Shown here: positions 24,332 through 31,580 of the stretch, piece by piece
How positions within the stretch are numbered: the stretch's first letter is position 1
Layout of the letters: the number at the start of each line of letters is the position of its first letter
Source of the DNA: an uncultured Rhodospirillales bacterium
Lineage (GTDB): Bacteria; Pseudomonadota; Alphaproteobacteria; Azospirillales; Azospirillaceae
Direction of reading: 5' to 3'
NCBI GenBank assembly: GCA_903931735.1
Contig: CAIZDL010000045.1
Location: forward strand, 1-50,687
Length of the DNA stretch: 50,687 nucleotides
Program-made: the position numbers and the translations under genes
The notes under the pieces: model-generated
What the model was told of the DNA's origin: nothing
Databases searched by the model: none
Seen by the model: the letters and a program-made list of their open reading frames with translations, nothing else

Positions 24332-26047
24332 ATGCGCCCAGCCAGCCTTGTTTACGGCGTCGACGACCGTCCGCCGCTGTCGATTCTTGTTTTGAGCACG
24401 GCGCAGCAGACGGCGGCGTCGGCGGCGATCAGTTTTGCGACCCTGATCGCCGTCCTCGATGCCGCCCACGCCGATCTTGAAACCTCCAGCAACGCGCTGC
24501 GGGTCTCGATGGTGGCGTTGGGGCTGGTGACGTTGTTGCAATGTTTGCGCTGGGGGCGCGTTGGCACCGGCTACCTCGTGCCGGCGGTGTTTGCGACCTC
24601 TTATTTGCCGGGAATGCTGCTCGCCGCTCACGAGGGTGGGATGCCTTTGGTGTTTGGCATGACCATGCTGGCGGGCGTCGCGCAAACATCGATGTCTTTC
24701 GCGCTGCCCCGGCTGCGGCCCTATTTTCCCACCGAGATCACCGGGTTTGTGGTGTTCATGATTGGGCTCGGAATGGGCGTGATCGGGATCAGGGGGATGG
24801 CCGGGGCCGCGAGTGCGGGCTCGATGCAGGGCCATGCCGAGGCTGCTATTTTGGGTTTAGTGACCCTGGCGGTGATTGTGGCGGCTTCGGTCTGGAGCAA
24901 GGGCTCCATGCGCACGTTTTCGGTGCTGCTTGGTATTGTGTGCGGCTACTTGGTCGCCGCTGGCACCGGGCAGCTAGATGTTGCGACCCTATCGGTGGTT
25001 TGGCATGGTGCGCCCTTTAACATCCCCGATTTTTGCGCCCATTTACCCCAGTTTTCAGTGTCGTTGTCGCTGGTACTGCCCTTTATCGTTGGGGCGCTGG
25101 CGTGCAGCCTGCGCACCATCGGCGACGTGACCACCGCACAAAAGATCAACGACGCCAATTGGCGCCGCCCCGAAATGAGTACCATTGAGGGCGGAATACT
25201 CGCCTGCGGTCTTGGTAATATTCTTGCGGGATTTCTGGGCTCGATCGGGTCTAACAGCTCCTCTTCGGGGGTTGGTCTTTCGGGCGCAACCGGGGTAACC
25301 GCGCGCCGGGTCGGTTATGTGATGGCCGGGCTGATGGCTTTTCTTTCCTTCAGTCCCGGTCTTGCCATTGTGCTGGCCGTGATGCCCCGGCCGGTTCTGG
25401 GCGCGGTGATGGTGTTTACCGGCTGCCTGGTCATTATGAACGGCCTCTCGATGATCATGTCGCGGGTCATCGACATGAGAAAAACCGTCGTGGTTGGACT
25501 CTCCATGGTGTTGGGGATTGGCCACGATATTTTTCCCGAGTTGTTCCAGAACGCCCCAACCTGGGCGCAACCGTTCGTCGAATCGTCGGTGGTGCTCTCG
25601 ATCTTGGCGGCGCTGCTGCTGAACGGTTTGTTTCGACTCGGGGTCAAGAAGGTGGTGGTTACCAGTTTCTCGCCCGGCCCTGAGGCCGCTGAGCAAATGT
25701 ACCGCTTTCTCCAAAGCCAGGGCGGCACTTGGGCCGCGCGCCAAGAGGTTATCCAGCGCGCCATTCGGGGGGTGAGCGAGTTTGCCGAACTATCGGGGAC
25801 ACTGGTCGAACCGGGGGCAGGCGTTTCGGTCGCAGCATCTTTTGACGAATACCTCCTCACCATCGAAATTTCTTATCGCGGTCAGCCCTTTGAGATTTCG
25901 CGGGTGATGCCCACCGAAGACGAATTGCTGGAAGATGAAAGTGCTATGGTCCGGCTCGCCTCGATTTTGATGGCGCGCTCAGCCGATCGGGTTGCAATAA
26001 AAAGTGAGTCCGGCGCTCATCGGGTGCTGTTATGTTATAATCATTGA
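24332..26047 (+). CDS. NCS2-family xanthine/uracil permease with extra soluble C-terminal domain
   Basis: 571 residues from ATG 24332 (GGGGGACAGG ribosome site). Residues about 20-440 hold the NCS2 membrane core: YFPTEITGFVVFMIGLGMGVIG, ACSLRTIGDVTTAQKIND, and the conserved block SIGSNSSSSGVGLSGATGVTARRVG. It should import a nucleobase with a cation; the substrate is not set by what I see. Residues about 445-571 are an additional cytoplasmic domain (from EQMYRFLQSQGG) whose pattern of helix, long strand pair and final RLASILMARSADRVAIKSESG resembles a degenerate GHKL/HATPase fold lacking its Asn and Gly boxes. Such a tail is not part of the common NCS2 layout. Confidence 0.88.
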   Translation: MRPASLVYGVDDRPPLSILVLSTAQQTAASAAISFATLIAVLDAAHADLETSSNALRVSMVALGLVTLLQCLRWGRVGTGYLVPAVFATSYLPGMLLAAHEGGMPLVFGMTMLAGVAQTSMSFALPRLRPYFPTEITGFVVFMIGLGMGVIGIRGMAGAASAGSMQGHAEAAILGLVTLAVIVAASVWSKGSMRTFSVLLGIVCGYLVAAGTGQLDVATLSVVWHGAPFNIPDFCAHLPQFSVSLSLVLPFIVGALACSLRTIGDVTTAQKINDANWRRPEMSTIEGGILACGLGNILAGFLGSIGSNSSSSGVGLSGATGVTARRVGYVMAGLMAFLSFSPGLAIVLAVMPRPVLGAVMVFTGCLVIMNGLSMIMSRVIDMRKTVVVGLSMVLGIGHDIFPELFQNAPTWAQPFVESSVVLSILAALLLNGLFRLGVKKVVVTSFSPGPEAAEQMYRFLQSQGGTWAARQEVIQRAIRGVSEFAELSGTLVEPGAGVSVAASFDEYLLTIEISYRGQPFEISRVMPTEDELLEDESAMVRLASILMARSADRVAIKSESGAHRVLLCYNH

Positions 26048-26127
26048 GGGTCTTGCGGTTTTTTACCGTGGGCTCTATACCGATAGCGTGCTGTTGTTGG
26101 ACGCCATGGTCCGGCCGGAGGGTGTGG

Positions 26128-27213
26128 GTGTTGATCGTCAGACTGTTCTGCACCGTGGTTGTGATTGCGCTCTTGATACTGGCGCCCGCGATATCGGCGT
26201 CGGCCGACGGGGCTGGGCCGGTGGTGCCGCGCGCGGCGATTAAGGTGTTGGTCTCGCCGCTCCAAGTGCGGTTTCTCGCTGCGGTGAGTGAGCAGCTTGT
26301 CACCAAATATCGCCTTCAACCCCTTGATGTTTCCACTGTGCTTGCGGCCCCGGCGGTCAAGGCTTTTTGCGCCGGTATCGGCCCGGAGACGCCCGACGTG
26401 ATTGCCATTCCCCGGCAGATGGCGAAGCGGGAGTATAATCAGTGCATTGAAAACGGTGTCATCGATATCGTAGAACTTTCGCCCGGCTTTGATGCTTTGG
26501 TTTTGGTGACGCGCCGGGACGATTTGGTTTTTAATATGACGTTGCGGGCGATGTTTTTCGCCTTGGCCGCCACTGTCCCGCAGGGCGATGAGTTTGTGCC
26601 CAATGCTGTCAAGCGGTGGCGGGAGCTTGATCCGCGCTTGCCAGATCAGGAGATTAACGTCCTCGGCTCCGAAAATGGCACGGCGATCAACGCCTTTTTC
26701 AAAGAGATCTTTATGGAGGGCGGGTGCCGGGGGTTGCACCAGTTCAAATCGATCTATTCCTCCGCAGATCGAGTAAAGGGGTGCACGGCTTTGCGGGAGG
26801 ATGGCCGCTTTATTGGGATCAAGGCACCGATTGCCATAAATTTTAAGCCGGCCATGGAACGTGCGCCTCGTGGTTCAATCGCGGTGGTGCCCTATACTGT
26901 CTATCAGCACAACGCCGATTGGTTGAGCCTGATTCCGGTCGATGGCGTTACGCCCAGCGACGAGACGATTAAAAGCGATGACTATGCGGCCGTATCCCCA
27001 GTGCGCTTTTATGTCAAACGCAAGCACATGGAAGCGAGTTTCGGTGGTCTCGGCGTGGTGACCGGCCTTTACAAATTCATCGAGGAGGCCATGAGCGAGG
27101 GCGCTATCGGGACCGGTGGTTACCTCGATGTGCTCGGATTGGTGGTGGATGATGCCGACGACCGTCGCCGTGACCGGGAATCGGCCATGCGACTGCAACC
27201 CTTCAAACGATGA
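26128..27213 (+). CDS. PstS-like periplasmic substrate-binding protein
   Basis: 361 residues from GTG 26128; a TTG follows at 26131 and both stand behind GGAGG. Upstream in-frame codons to 26044 overlap the permease stop and look non-coding. A signal peptide of about 25 residues ends ASADG. The body aligns by eye with alphaproteobacterial PstS: SENGTAINAFFKEIFMEGGC (PstS usually has TSGTRDAF at that spot), then CTALREDGRFI, DGVTPSDETI, PVRFYVKRKHM. The anion-binding residues therefore appear altered. No pstCAB genes are present. Its stop overlaps the next gene's ATG (ATGA), so the two are translationally coupled. Confidence 0.75.
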   Translation: MLIVRLFCTVVVIALLILAPAISASADGAGPVVPRAAIKVLVSPLQVRFLAAVSEQLVTKYRLQPLDVSTVLAAPAVKAFCAGIGPETPDVIAIPRQMAKREYNQCIENGVIDIVELSPGFDALVLVTRRDDLVFNMTLRAMFFALAATVPQGDEFVPNAVKRWRELDPRLPDQEINVLGSENGTAINAFFKEIFMEGGCRGLHQFKSIYSSADRVKGCTALREDGRFIGIKAPIAINFKPAMERAPRGSIAVVPYTVYQHNADWLSLIPVDGVTPSDETIKSDDYAAVSPVRFYVKRKHMEASFGGLGVVTGLYKFIEEAMSEGAIGTGGYLDVLGLVVDDADDRRRDRESAMRLQPFKR

Positions 27214-28070
27214 GGGCGGGAGTCATGACCATTCTGCGCCACGGCCTGTTCCTTGCGCTTCTTTTCGGCCTGCTGCTGGCGGCGGGAGAGCGGGCGTCGG
27301 TTCTTGCTCAGACCCAAGCTGCGGCTGTCGATGGCCGCCACCCTGTCGACGTGGTGCCGCCACTAGCCGGGCCTGCGCTGGCCTCCATGCCCGCCGGGCT
27401 TTCTGCCCGGCGCACGATGGTTGGCGGTCTGGAGAACGGCGGTCAGGTGTTGGCGCTCGACTTTGCCGCCGCCGACGACAGCGTTCAGGCGCTCGGCGGG
27501 TCCGGGGCGCTGGATGACACCGGGGCGGGAGATCAGCGCGGGATGCTGGGGCGTTGGTTTGACAATGTGGCCTATTGGCTTGGCACGGCCTACACCACCG
27601 TCACCGATGGTTTCACGCCGCCCTCGCCGGAAACTTTTGCCAAAGGCATGAGAACATCCAGTCCCGATGATTTTTGGAAGCTGGTTGGTGATGCCGGTTA
27701 CAAACTAAAAGGGATCTCCACCGACGTTGGGCTGGTTCCCGATGTTGCTTTCAGCTTCCGTTATGTTCGGGAATTGTCGGATGGCGACATCAACTGGCTC
27801 GAGCGCAAATTACGCCACCATGAGAACAAGTACCACGACCCATTATCCTACGCCCAGCGCGCTATCATTTATACTCTGCTCAGCATCAATACCAGCAACT
27901 ACTATTATGTTGAAGAGTTGAAGGTGAAGCTGTTGCCGTTGCCAACCGCCAGCTTTAATCTCAACCCCTGGGACAATGATTTGAACTGGGAACACGATAC
28001 GTTGCTTCGGGCGATCCAGGGGCAAAAGCACGCTCGGCGTAAGCCGGTGGAGGAAGAGTCCCGTTACTAG
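27210..28070 (+). CDS. Exported protein of unknown function, coupled to the PstS-like gene
   Basis: 286 residues; ATG at 27210 overlaps the previous stop, and a second ATG at 27225 has a GGGAG site. Signal peptide about 1-33. The middle is low complexity (Gly/Ala/Asp). The conserved-looking part is at about 115-250: WFDNVAYWLGTAYTTVTDGF, DDFWKLVGDAGYKLKGIST, FRYVRELSDGDINWLERKLRHH, ending in a basic tail. I do not recognise a named family. Context suggests an envelope protein acting with the PstS-like binding protein. Confidence 0.75.
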   Translation: MRAGVMTILRHGLFLALLFGLLLAAGERASVLAQTQAAAVDGRHPVDVVPPLAGPALASMPAGLSARRTMVGGLENGGQVLALDFAAADDSVQALGGSGALDDTGAGDQRGMLGRWFDNVAYWLGTAYTTVTDGFTPPSPETFAKGMRTSSPDDFWKLVGDAGYKLKGISTDVGLVPDVAFSFRYVRELSDGDINWLERKLRHHENKYHDPLSYAQRAIIYTLLSINTSNYYYVEELKVKLLPLPTASFNLNPWDNDLNWEHDTLLRAIQGQKHARRKPVEEESRY

Positions 28071-28097
28071 GTGCGTCAGTTAAATTGCTGGGTTAAC

Positions 28098-28200
28098 GGT
28101 TTCCAAAGGCCGCCGGCCTTTGGTGGGGTCGGAGGGGCAAAGCCCCTACAAAACATTTGGATTGCCTTCGGCGACCAAAGGCCGGGGGCCTTTGGAAACC
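28098..28200. repeat. Nested palindromic repeat (REP/BIME-like) between convergent genes
   Basis: The outer arms GGTTTCCAAAGGCC (28098-28111) and GGCCTTTGGAAACC (28187-28200) are perfect complements 75 bases apart. Each end is itself a hairpin: CCAAAGGCC/GGCCTTTGG at 28103-28123 and again at 28175-28195. A third small hairpin GGGGC-AAA-GCCCC sits at 28134-28146. It lies between the ends of convergent genes, typical for REP-like elements, and may also terminate both transcripts. Confidence 0.8.
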
Positions 28201-28282
28201 TGGACTTTTACCGTGCAATTTAACGAATGCTGCCCACTAGAGCGGATCAACGGGGCTTTCGTCGGGCTGTTACTTTTTGGTG

Positions 28283-29581
28283 TTATTCGTCGAACACCCG
28301 GGCGAAAATTGCCTCCACTTGGCGGGTATGGAACGCCGGGTCGAACAGGCCATCAATGGCCGCGGCCGGCAGGGCGGCAGCAACCTCGGCGTCGGCCTTG
28401 AGCAACGCTTTGAAATCGAGATTTTCCTGCCATGATTTCATGGCGTTGCGCTGAACCGCGGCATAAGACCCCTCCCGCGAAAGCCCGGCCTGGGTGAGCG
28501 CCAAGAGCACCCGCTGGGAAAAATGCAGCCCACCGAGGCTGTCGAGGTTGGCTTGCATCCGCTCGGGATACACCACCAGCTTTTCGATCACGCCGGTGAG
28601 GCGGGCCAGGGCGAAATCGAGGGTAATGGTGGCGTCGGGTCCGATCATCCGTTCCACCGACGAGTGGGAAATATCGCGTTCGTGCCAGAGCGTGACATTT
28701 TCCAACGCCGGAACCACCGCGCTGCGCACGATGCGGGCAAGGCCGGTGAGATTTTCGGTCAACACCGGGTTGCGCTTGTGGGGCATCGCCGAGGAGCCCT
28801 TTTGGCCGGGATGGAAAAACTCCTCCGCCTCGCGCACTTCGGTGCGTTGAAGATGGCGGATCTCGGTTGCCAGATGCTCAATCGAAGAGGCAATCACCCC
28901 GAGTGTCGCAAAGAACGCGGCGTGCCGGTCGCGTGGGATGATTTGGGTCGATACCGGTTCAACCGCCAGCCCGAGTTTGGCTGCCACATGGGCCTCGACG
29001 CTGGGGTCGATGGTGGCGAAGGTGCCGACCGGCCCGGAAATCGCGCAGGTGGCGACTTCAGCCCGCGCCGCCAGTAACCGGGTCTGGTTGCGCTTAAAGG
29101 CGGCGTAATGCCCCGCCAGCTTTAGGCCAAAGGTGGTCGGTTCGGCGTGGATGCCGTGGCTGCGCCCAATGGTCAGGGTAAATTTATGCTCGATTGCCAC
29201 CGTCTTGAGTGCGGCCAGCAGGGCATCGAGATCGGCCAGCAACACGTCGGCGGCTTGGGTCAACTGCACCGCAAGGCAGGTATCCAGCACGTCGGAGCTG
29301 GTCATGCCCTGATGAACAAACCGCGCCAAAGGCCCGACTTTTTCGCCCAAGTGGGTGAGAAAGGCGATAACGTCGTGCCGGGTTTCCCGTTCAATCTCAT
29401 CAATGCGGGCGATGTCGAAGGCGCGATCGCACGCCCAAACCGCCGTCGCCGCTTCCTGCGGGATCACGCCCAACGCTGCCTGGGCATCGCAGGCGTGAGC
29501 CTCGATCTCAAACCAAATCTGAAACCGGTTCTCCGGCTCCCAAATGCGAACCATGGCGGGACGGCTATAACGGGGGATCAT
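28283..29581 (-). CDS. purB: Adenylosuccinate lyase PurB
   Basis: 432 residues, normal for the family. The fumarase/aspartase-superfamily signature GSSAMPHKRNPV is present near residue 263, with TIGRSHGIHAEPTTFG and TSSDVLDTCLAVQ earlier. Catalyses two fumarate-releasing steps: SAICAR to AICAR and adenylosuccinate to AMP in purine synthesis. Starts MIPRYSRPAMVRIWEPENRF. It stands 121 bases after the acyl-CoA dehydrogenase gene in the same direction but is functionally unrelated and probably separately expressed. Confidence 0.97.
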   Translation of the reverse strand: MIPRYSRPAMVRIWEPENRFQIWFEIEAHACDAQAALGVIPQEAATAVWACDRAFDIARIDEIERETRHDVIAFLTHLGEKVGPLARFVHQGMTSSDVLDTCLAVQLTQAADVLLADLDALLAALKTVAIEHKFTLTIGRSHGIHAEPTTFGLKLAGHYAAFKRNQTRLLAARAEVATCAISGPVGTFATIDPSVEAHVAAKLGLAVEPVSTQIIPRDRHAAFFATLGVIASSIEHLATEIRHLQRTEVREAEEFFHPGQKGSSAMPHKRNPVLTENLTGLARIVRSAVVPALENVTLWHERDISHSSVERMIGPDATITLDFALARLTGVIEKLVVYPERMQANLDSLGGLHFSQRVLLALTQAGLSREGSYAAVQRNAMKSWQENLDFKALLKADAEVAAALPAAAIDGLFDPAFHTRQVEAIFARVFDE

Positions 29582-29702
29582 GGGCGGTTGTTTCCGGTCG
29601 GTGGATTTGTAAGGTCAGTAAGGCGTCAAAAGAGCGATTTGAATTTCATCCACCAACATAAGGAACGGACACGGGCGACGCAAGCCGAGCCGAAAGCCCG
29701 GC

Positions 29703-31487
29703 TCACAACGCCGCATCGGCCGCCGCCATCACTGTTTTTGCGCCGGCCATGATCGCGGAAAAGCGACCGCTGGTCTCGGGGAGCAGTTTTGCCATGTAGA
29801 ATCGGGCGGTGGCGAGTTTGGAGGCGGCGAGCGGGTGTTCGGGGCGGGCTTGGACCACCGCTGCCATGCGCAGCCACATGGCGCCGAGGGCGACCAGGCC
29901 AAACAGGCGTAAATAGTCCGAGGCTGCGGCGGCGGCTTCGTCGGGGTCGTCGAGGCCGCGAAACGCAATGGTGGTGGTCGCGGTTTGAAGGCGGCCGAAG
30001 GCTTTGGCGAGCGGGCTCGCGAGTTCGATCAGCACGGCGTCGTCGCCGGCCAAGATCGCGGCCAGTTCTTCTGAAATCGGGTGAAAAAAGCGGCGCAGTT
30101 GCCGGCCCATGTTTTGGGGCAGCTTGCGGCCAACGAGGTCGAGCGCTTGAATGCCGTTGGTGCCCTCATAAATCTGAGTAATACGGGCATCCCGAACATA
30201 TTGCTCAACGCCAGATTCGCGAACATAGCCAGCACCGCCAAATACCTGGACCGCGAGGTTGGCAACGTCGAAGCCAATGTCGGTCAGCAGTGCCTTGACG
30301 ATGGGGGTCATTAACGCCACCAGCTCGTTTTCGGCATCTCTGATTTTGGGGTCTGGGTGATGCTCGGCGCGGTCGATGGCAAGGCCAACCCAATAAGCCA
30401 GCGCCCGCCCGCCCTCGATCAGCGCTTTTTGGGTCAGGAGCATCCGCCGAACGTCGGGGTGGACCAGCAGTGGGTCGGCGGGCCGGTCGGGGTAGCGCGC
30501 GCCCTTGAGCGCCCGGCCTTGAAGCCGCTCTCTTGCATAAGCGAGGGCGTTCTGGTAGGCGACTTCGGCCAGCCCGAGTCCCTGAATGCCCACCGCCAAC
30601 CGGGCGGCGTTCATCATGGTGAACATGGCGCGCATCCCTTTATTGGCCTCGCCAACCAGCCAGCCGAGGGCGCCATCAAAATTCAGCGCGCAGGTGCTTG
30701 ACGCGCGAATGCCCATTTTATGCTCAATGGCCCCGCAGGTGACGGCGTTGGTTTCGCCAAGGCCACCCTCGTCGTCGGTGGGGAGCAGCTTTGGCACGAT
30801 GAAGAGGCTGATACCGCGCGTTCCCGCCGGGGCGCCGGGCAGCCGGGCCAGCACCAGATGCACGATATTGGCGGTAAGGTCGTGCTCCCCCGCCGAAATA
30901 AAGATTTTGTTGCCGGTGATGCGGAAGGAGCCATCGTCCTCCGGTTCGGCACGCGTACGGACAAGGCCAAGGTCTGAGCCGGACTGTGGTTCGGTCAGGC
31001 ACATGGTGCCGGCCCAGGTGCCATCAATCAGCCGGGGCAGATAGCGACGCTTGATCGCTTCATCCGCGTGCAGGTCGAGCGCGTTGTGAACACCGCGCGA
31101 AAGGCCGGGATACATGCCAAATGCCAGATTGGCCGAGCAAATCATCTCCTCGACCACAAAATTGAGTAATTCGGGCAAGCCCTGGCCGCCATAAGCGGGG
31201 TCGCAGGCAAGGCCGGTCCAGCCGCCCTCGGCGAATTTGCTGTACGCCTGCTTGAAGCCGGCAGGCGTACGTACGGCCCCCTGGTCGAACGTACACCCCT
31301 CGGCGTCGCCCGACTGGTTGAGCGGAAAGAGGACGTCCTCGCACAGCTTCGCGCCTTCGGTGATAACCTGAAAGAAAATGTCGGGCGTGACCTCCTCAAA
31401 GCCGGGCAAATTGGCTTCCTGGCCAACATCGAGCAAATCTTCGAGCACAAACCGAATATCATCCAGGGGCGCCTGATAGCGGGGCAT
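29703..31487 (-). CDS. Acyl-CoA dehydrogenase, long type with C-terminal extension (DmdC/FadE-like)
   Basis: 594 residues. Opens with MPRYQAPLDDIRFVLEDLL as in DmdC-like acyl-CoA dehydrogenases. FAD/substrate motifs CLTEPQSGSDLGLVRTRA and ITGNKIFISAGEHD in the middle domain, VQVFGGAGYVRESGVEQ and YEGTNGIQALDLVGRKL in the third, then a C-terminal helical domain (about 470-594). Oxidises an acyl-CoA to the 2-enoyl-CoA, passing electrons to ETF. Exact chain length cannot be told; relatives act on short or thio-acyl-CoAs and on fatty acids. Fourth gene of the beta-oxidation run. Confidence 0.93.
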   Translation of the reverse strand: MPRYQAPLDDIRFVLEDLLDVGQEANLPGFEEVTPDIFFQVITEGAKLCEDVLFPLNQSGDAEGCTFDQGAVRTPAGFKQAYSKFAEGGWTGLACDPAYGGQGLPELLNFVVEEMICSANLAFGMYPGLSRGVHNALDLHADEAIKRRYLPRLIDGTWAGTMCLTEPQSGSDLGLVRTRAEPEDDGSFRITGNKIFISAGEHDLTANIVHLVLARLPGAPAGTRGISLFIVPKLLPTDDEGGLGETNAVTCGAIEHKMGIRASSTCALNFDGALGWLVGEANKGMRAMFTMMNAARLAVGIQGLGLAEVAYQNALAYARERLQGRALKGARYPDRPADPLLVHPDVRRMLLTQKALIEGGRALAYWVGLAIDRAEHHPDPKIRDAENELVALMTPIVKALLTDIGFDVANLAVQVFGGAGYVRESGVEQYVRDARITQIYEGTNGIQALDLVGRKLPQNMGRQLRRFFHPISEELAAILAGDDAVLIELASPLAKAFGRLQTATTTIAFRGLDDPDEAAAAASDYLRLFGLVALGAMWLRMAAVVQARPEHPLAASKLATARFYMAKLLPETSGRFSAIMAGAKTVMAAADAAL

Positions 31488-31505
31488 AGCAACACTCCTT
31501 TATAT

Positions 31506-31528
31506 CAACGCTGGTCTAGCAACGCTGG
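31506..31528. repeat. Nine-base direct repeat between the fadN-like and acyl-CoA dehydrogenase genes
   Basis: CAACGCTGG at 31506-31514 and 31520-31528, period 14, in the 93-base gap 19-41 bases upstream of the acyl-CoA dehydrogenase start. It could be chance or a small regulatory site. Confidence 0.3.
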
Positions 31529-31580
31529 ACCGTCATCACCGGCACATCACGGGAGAGGGGGAACCGTCCGGCCGGGCCGG

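Noticed and set aside
29690-29710. Hairpin GAGCC/GGCTC at the end of the acyl-CoA dehydrogenase gene
   Set aside because: Five-bp stem overlapping the stop codon and lacking a T-run; too weak to call a terminator.
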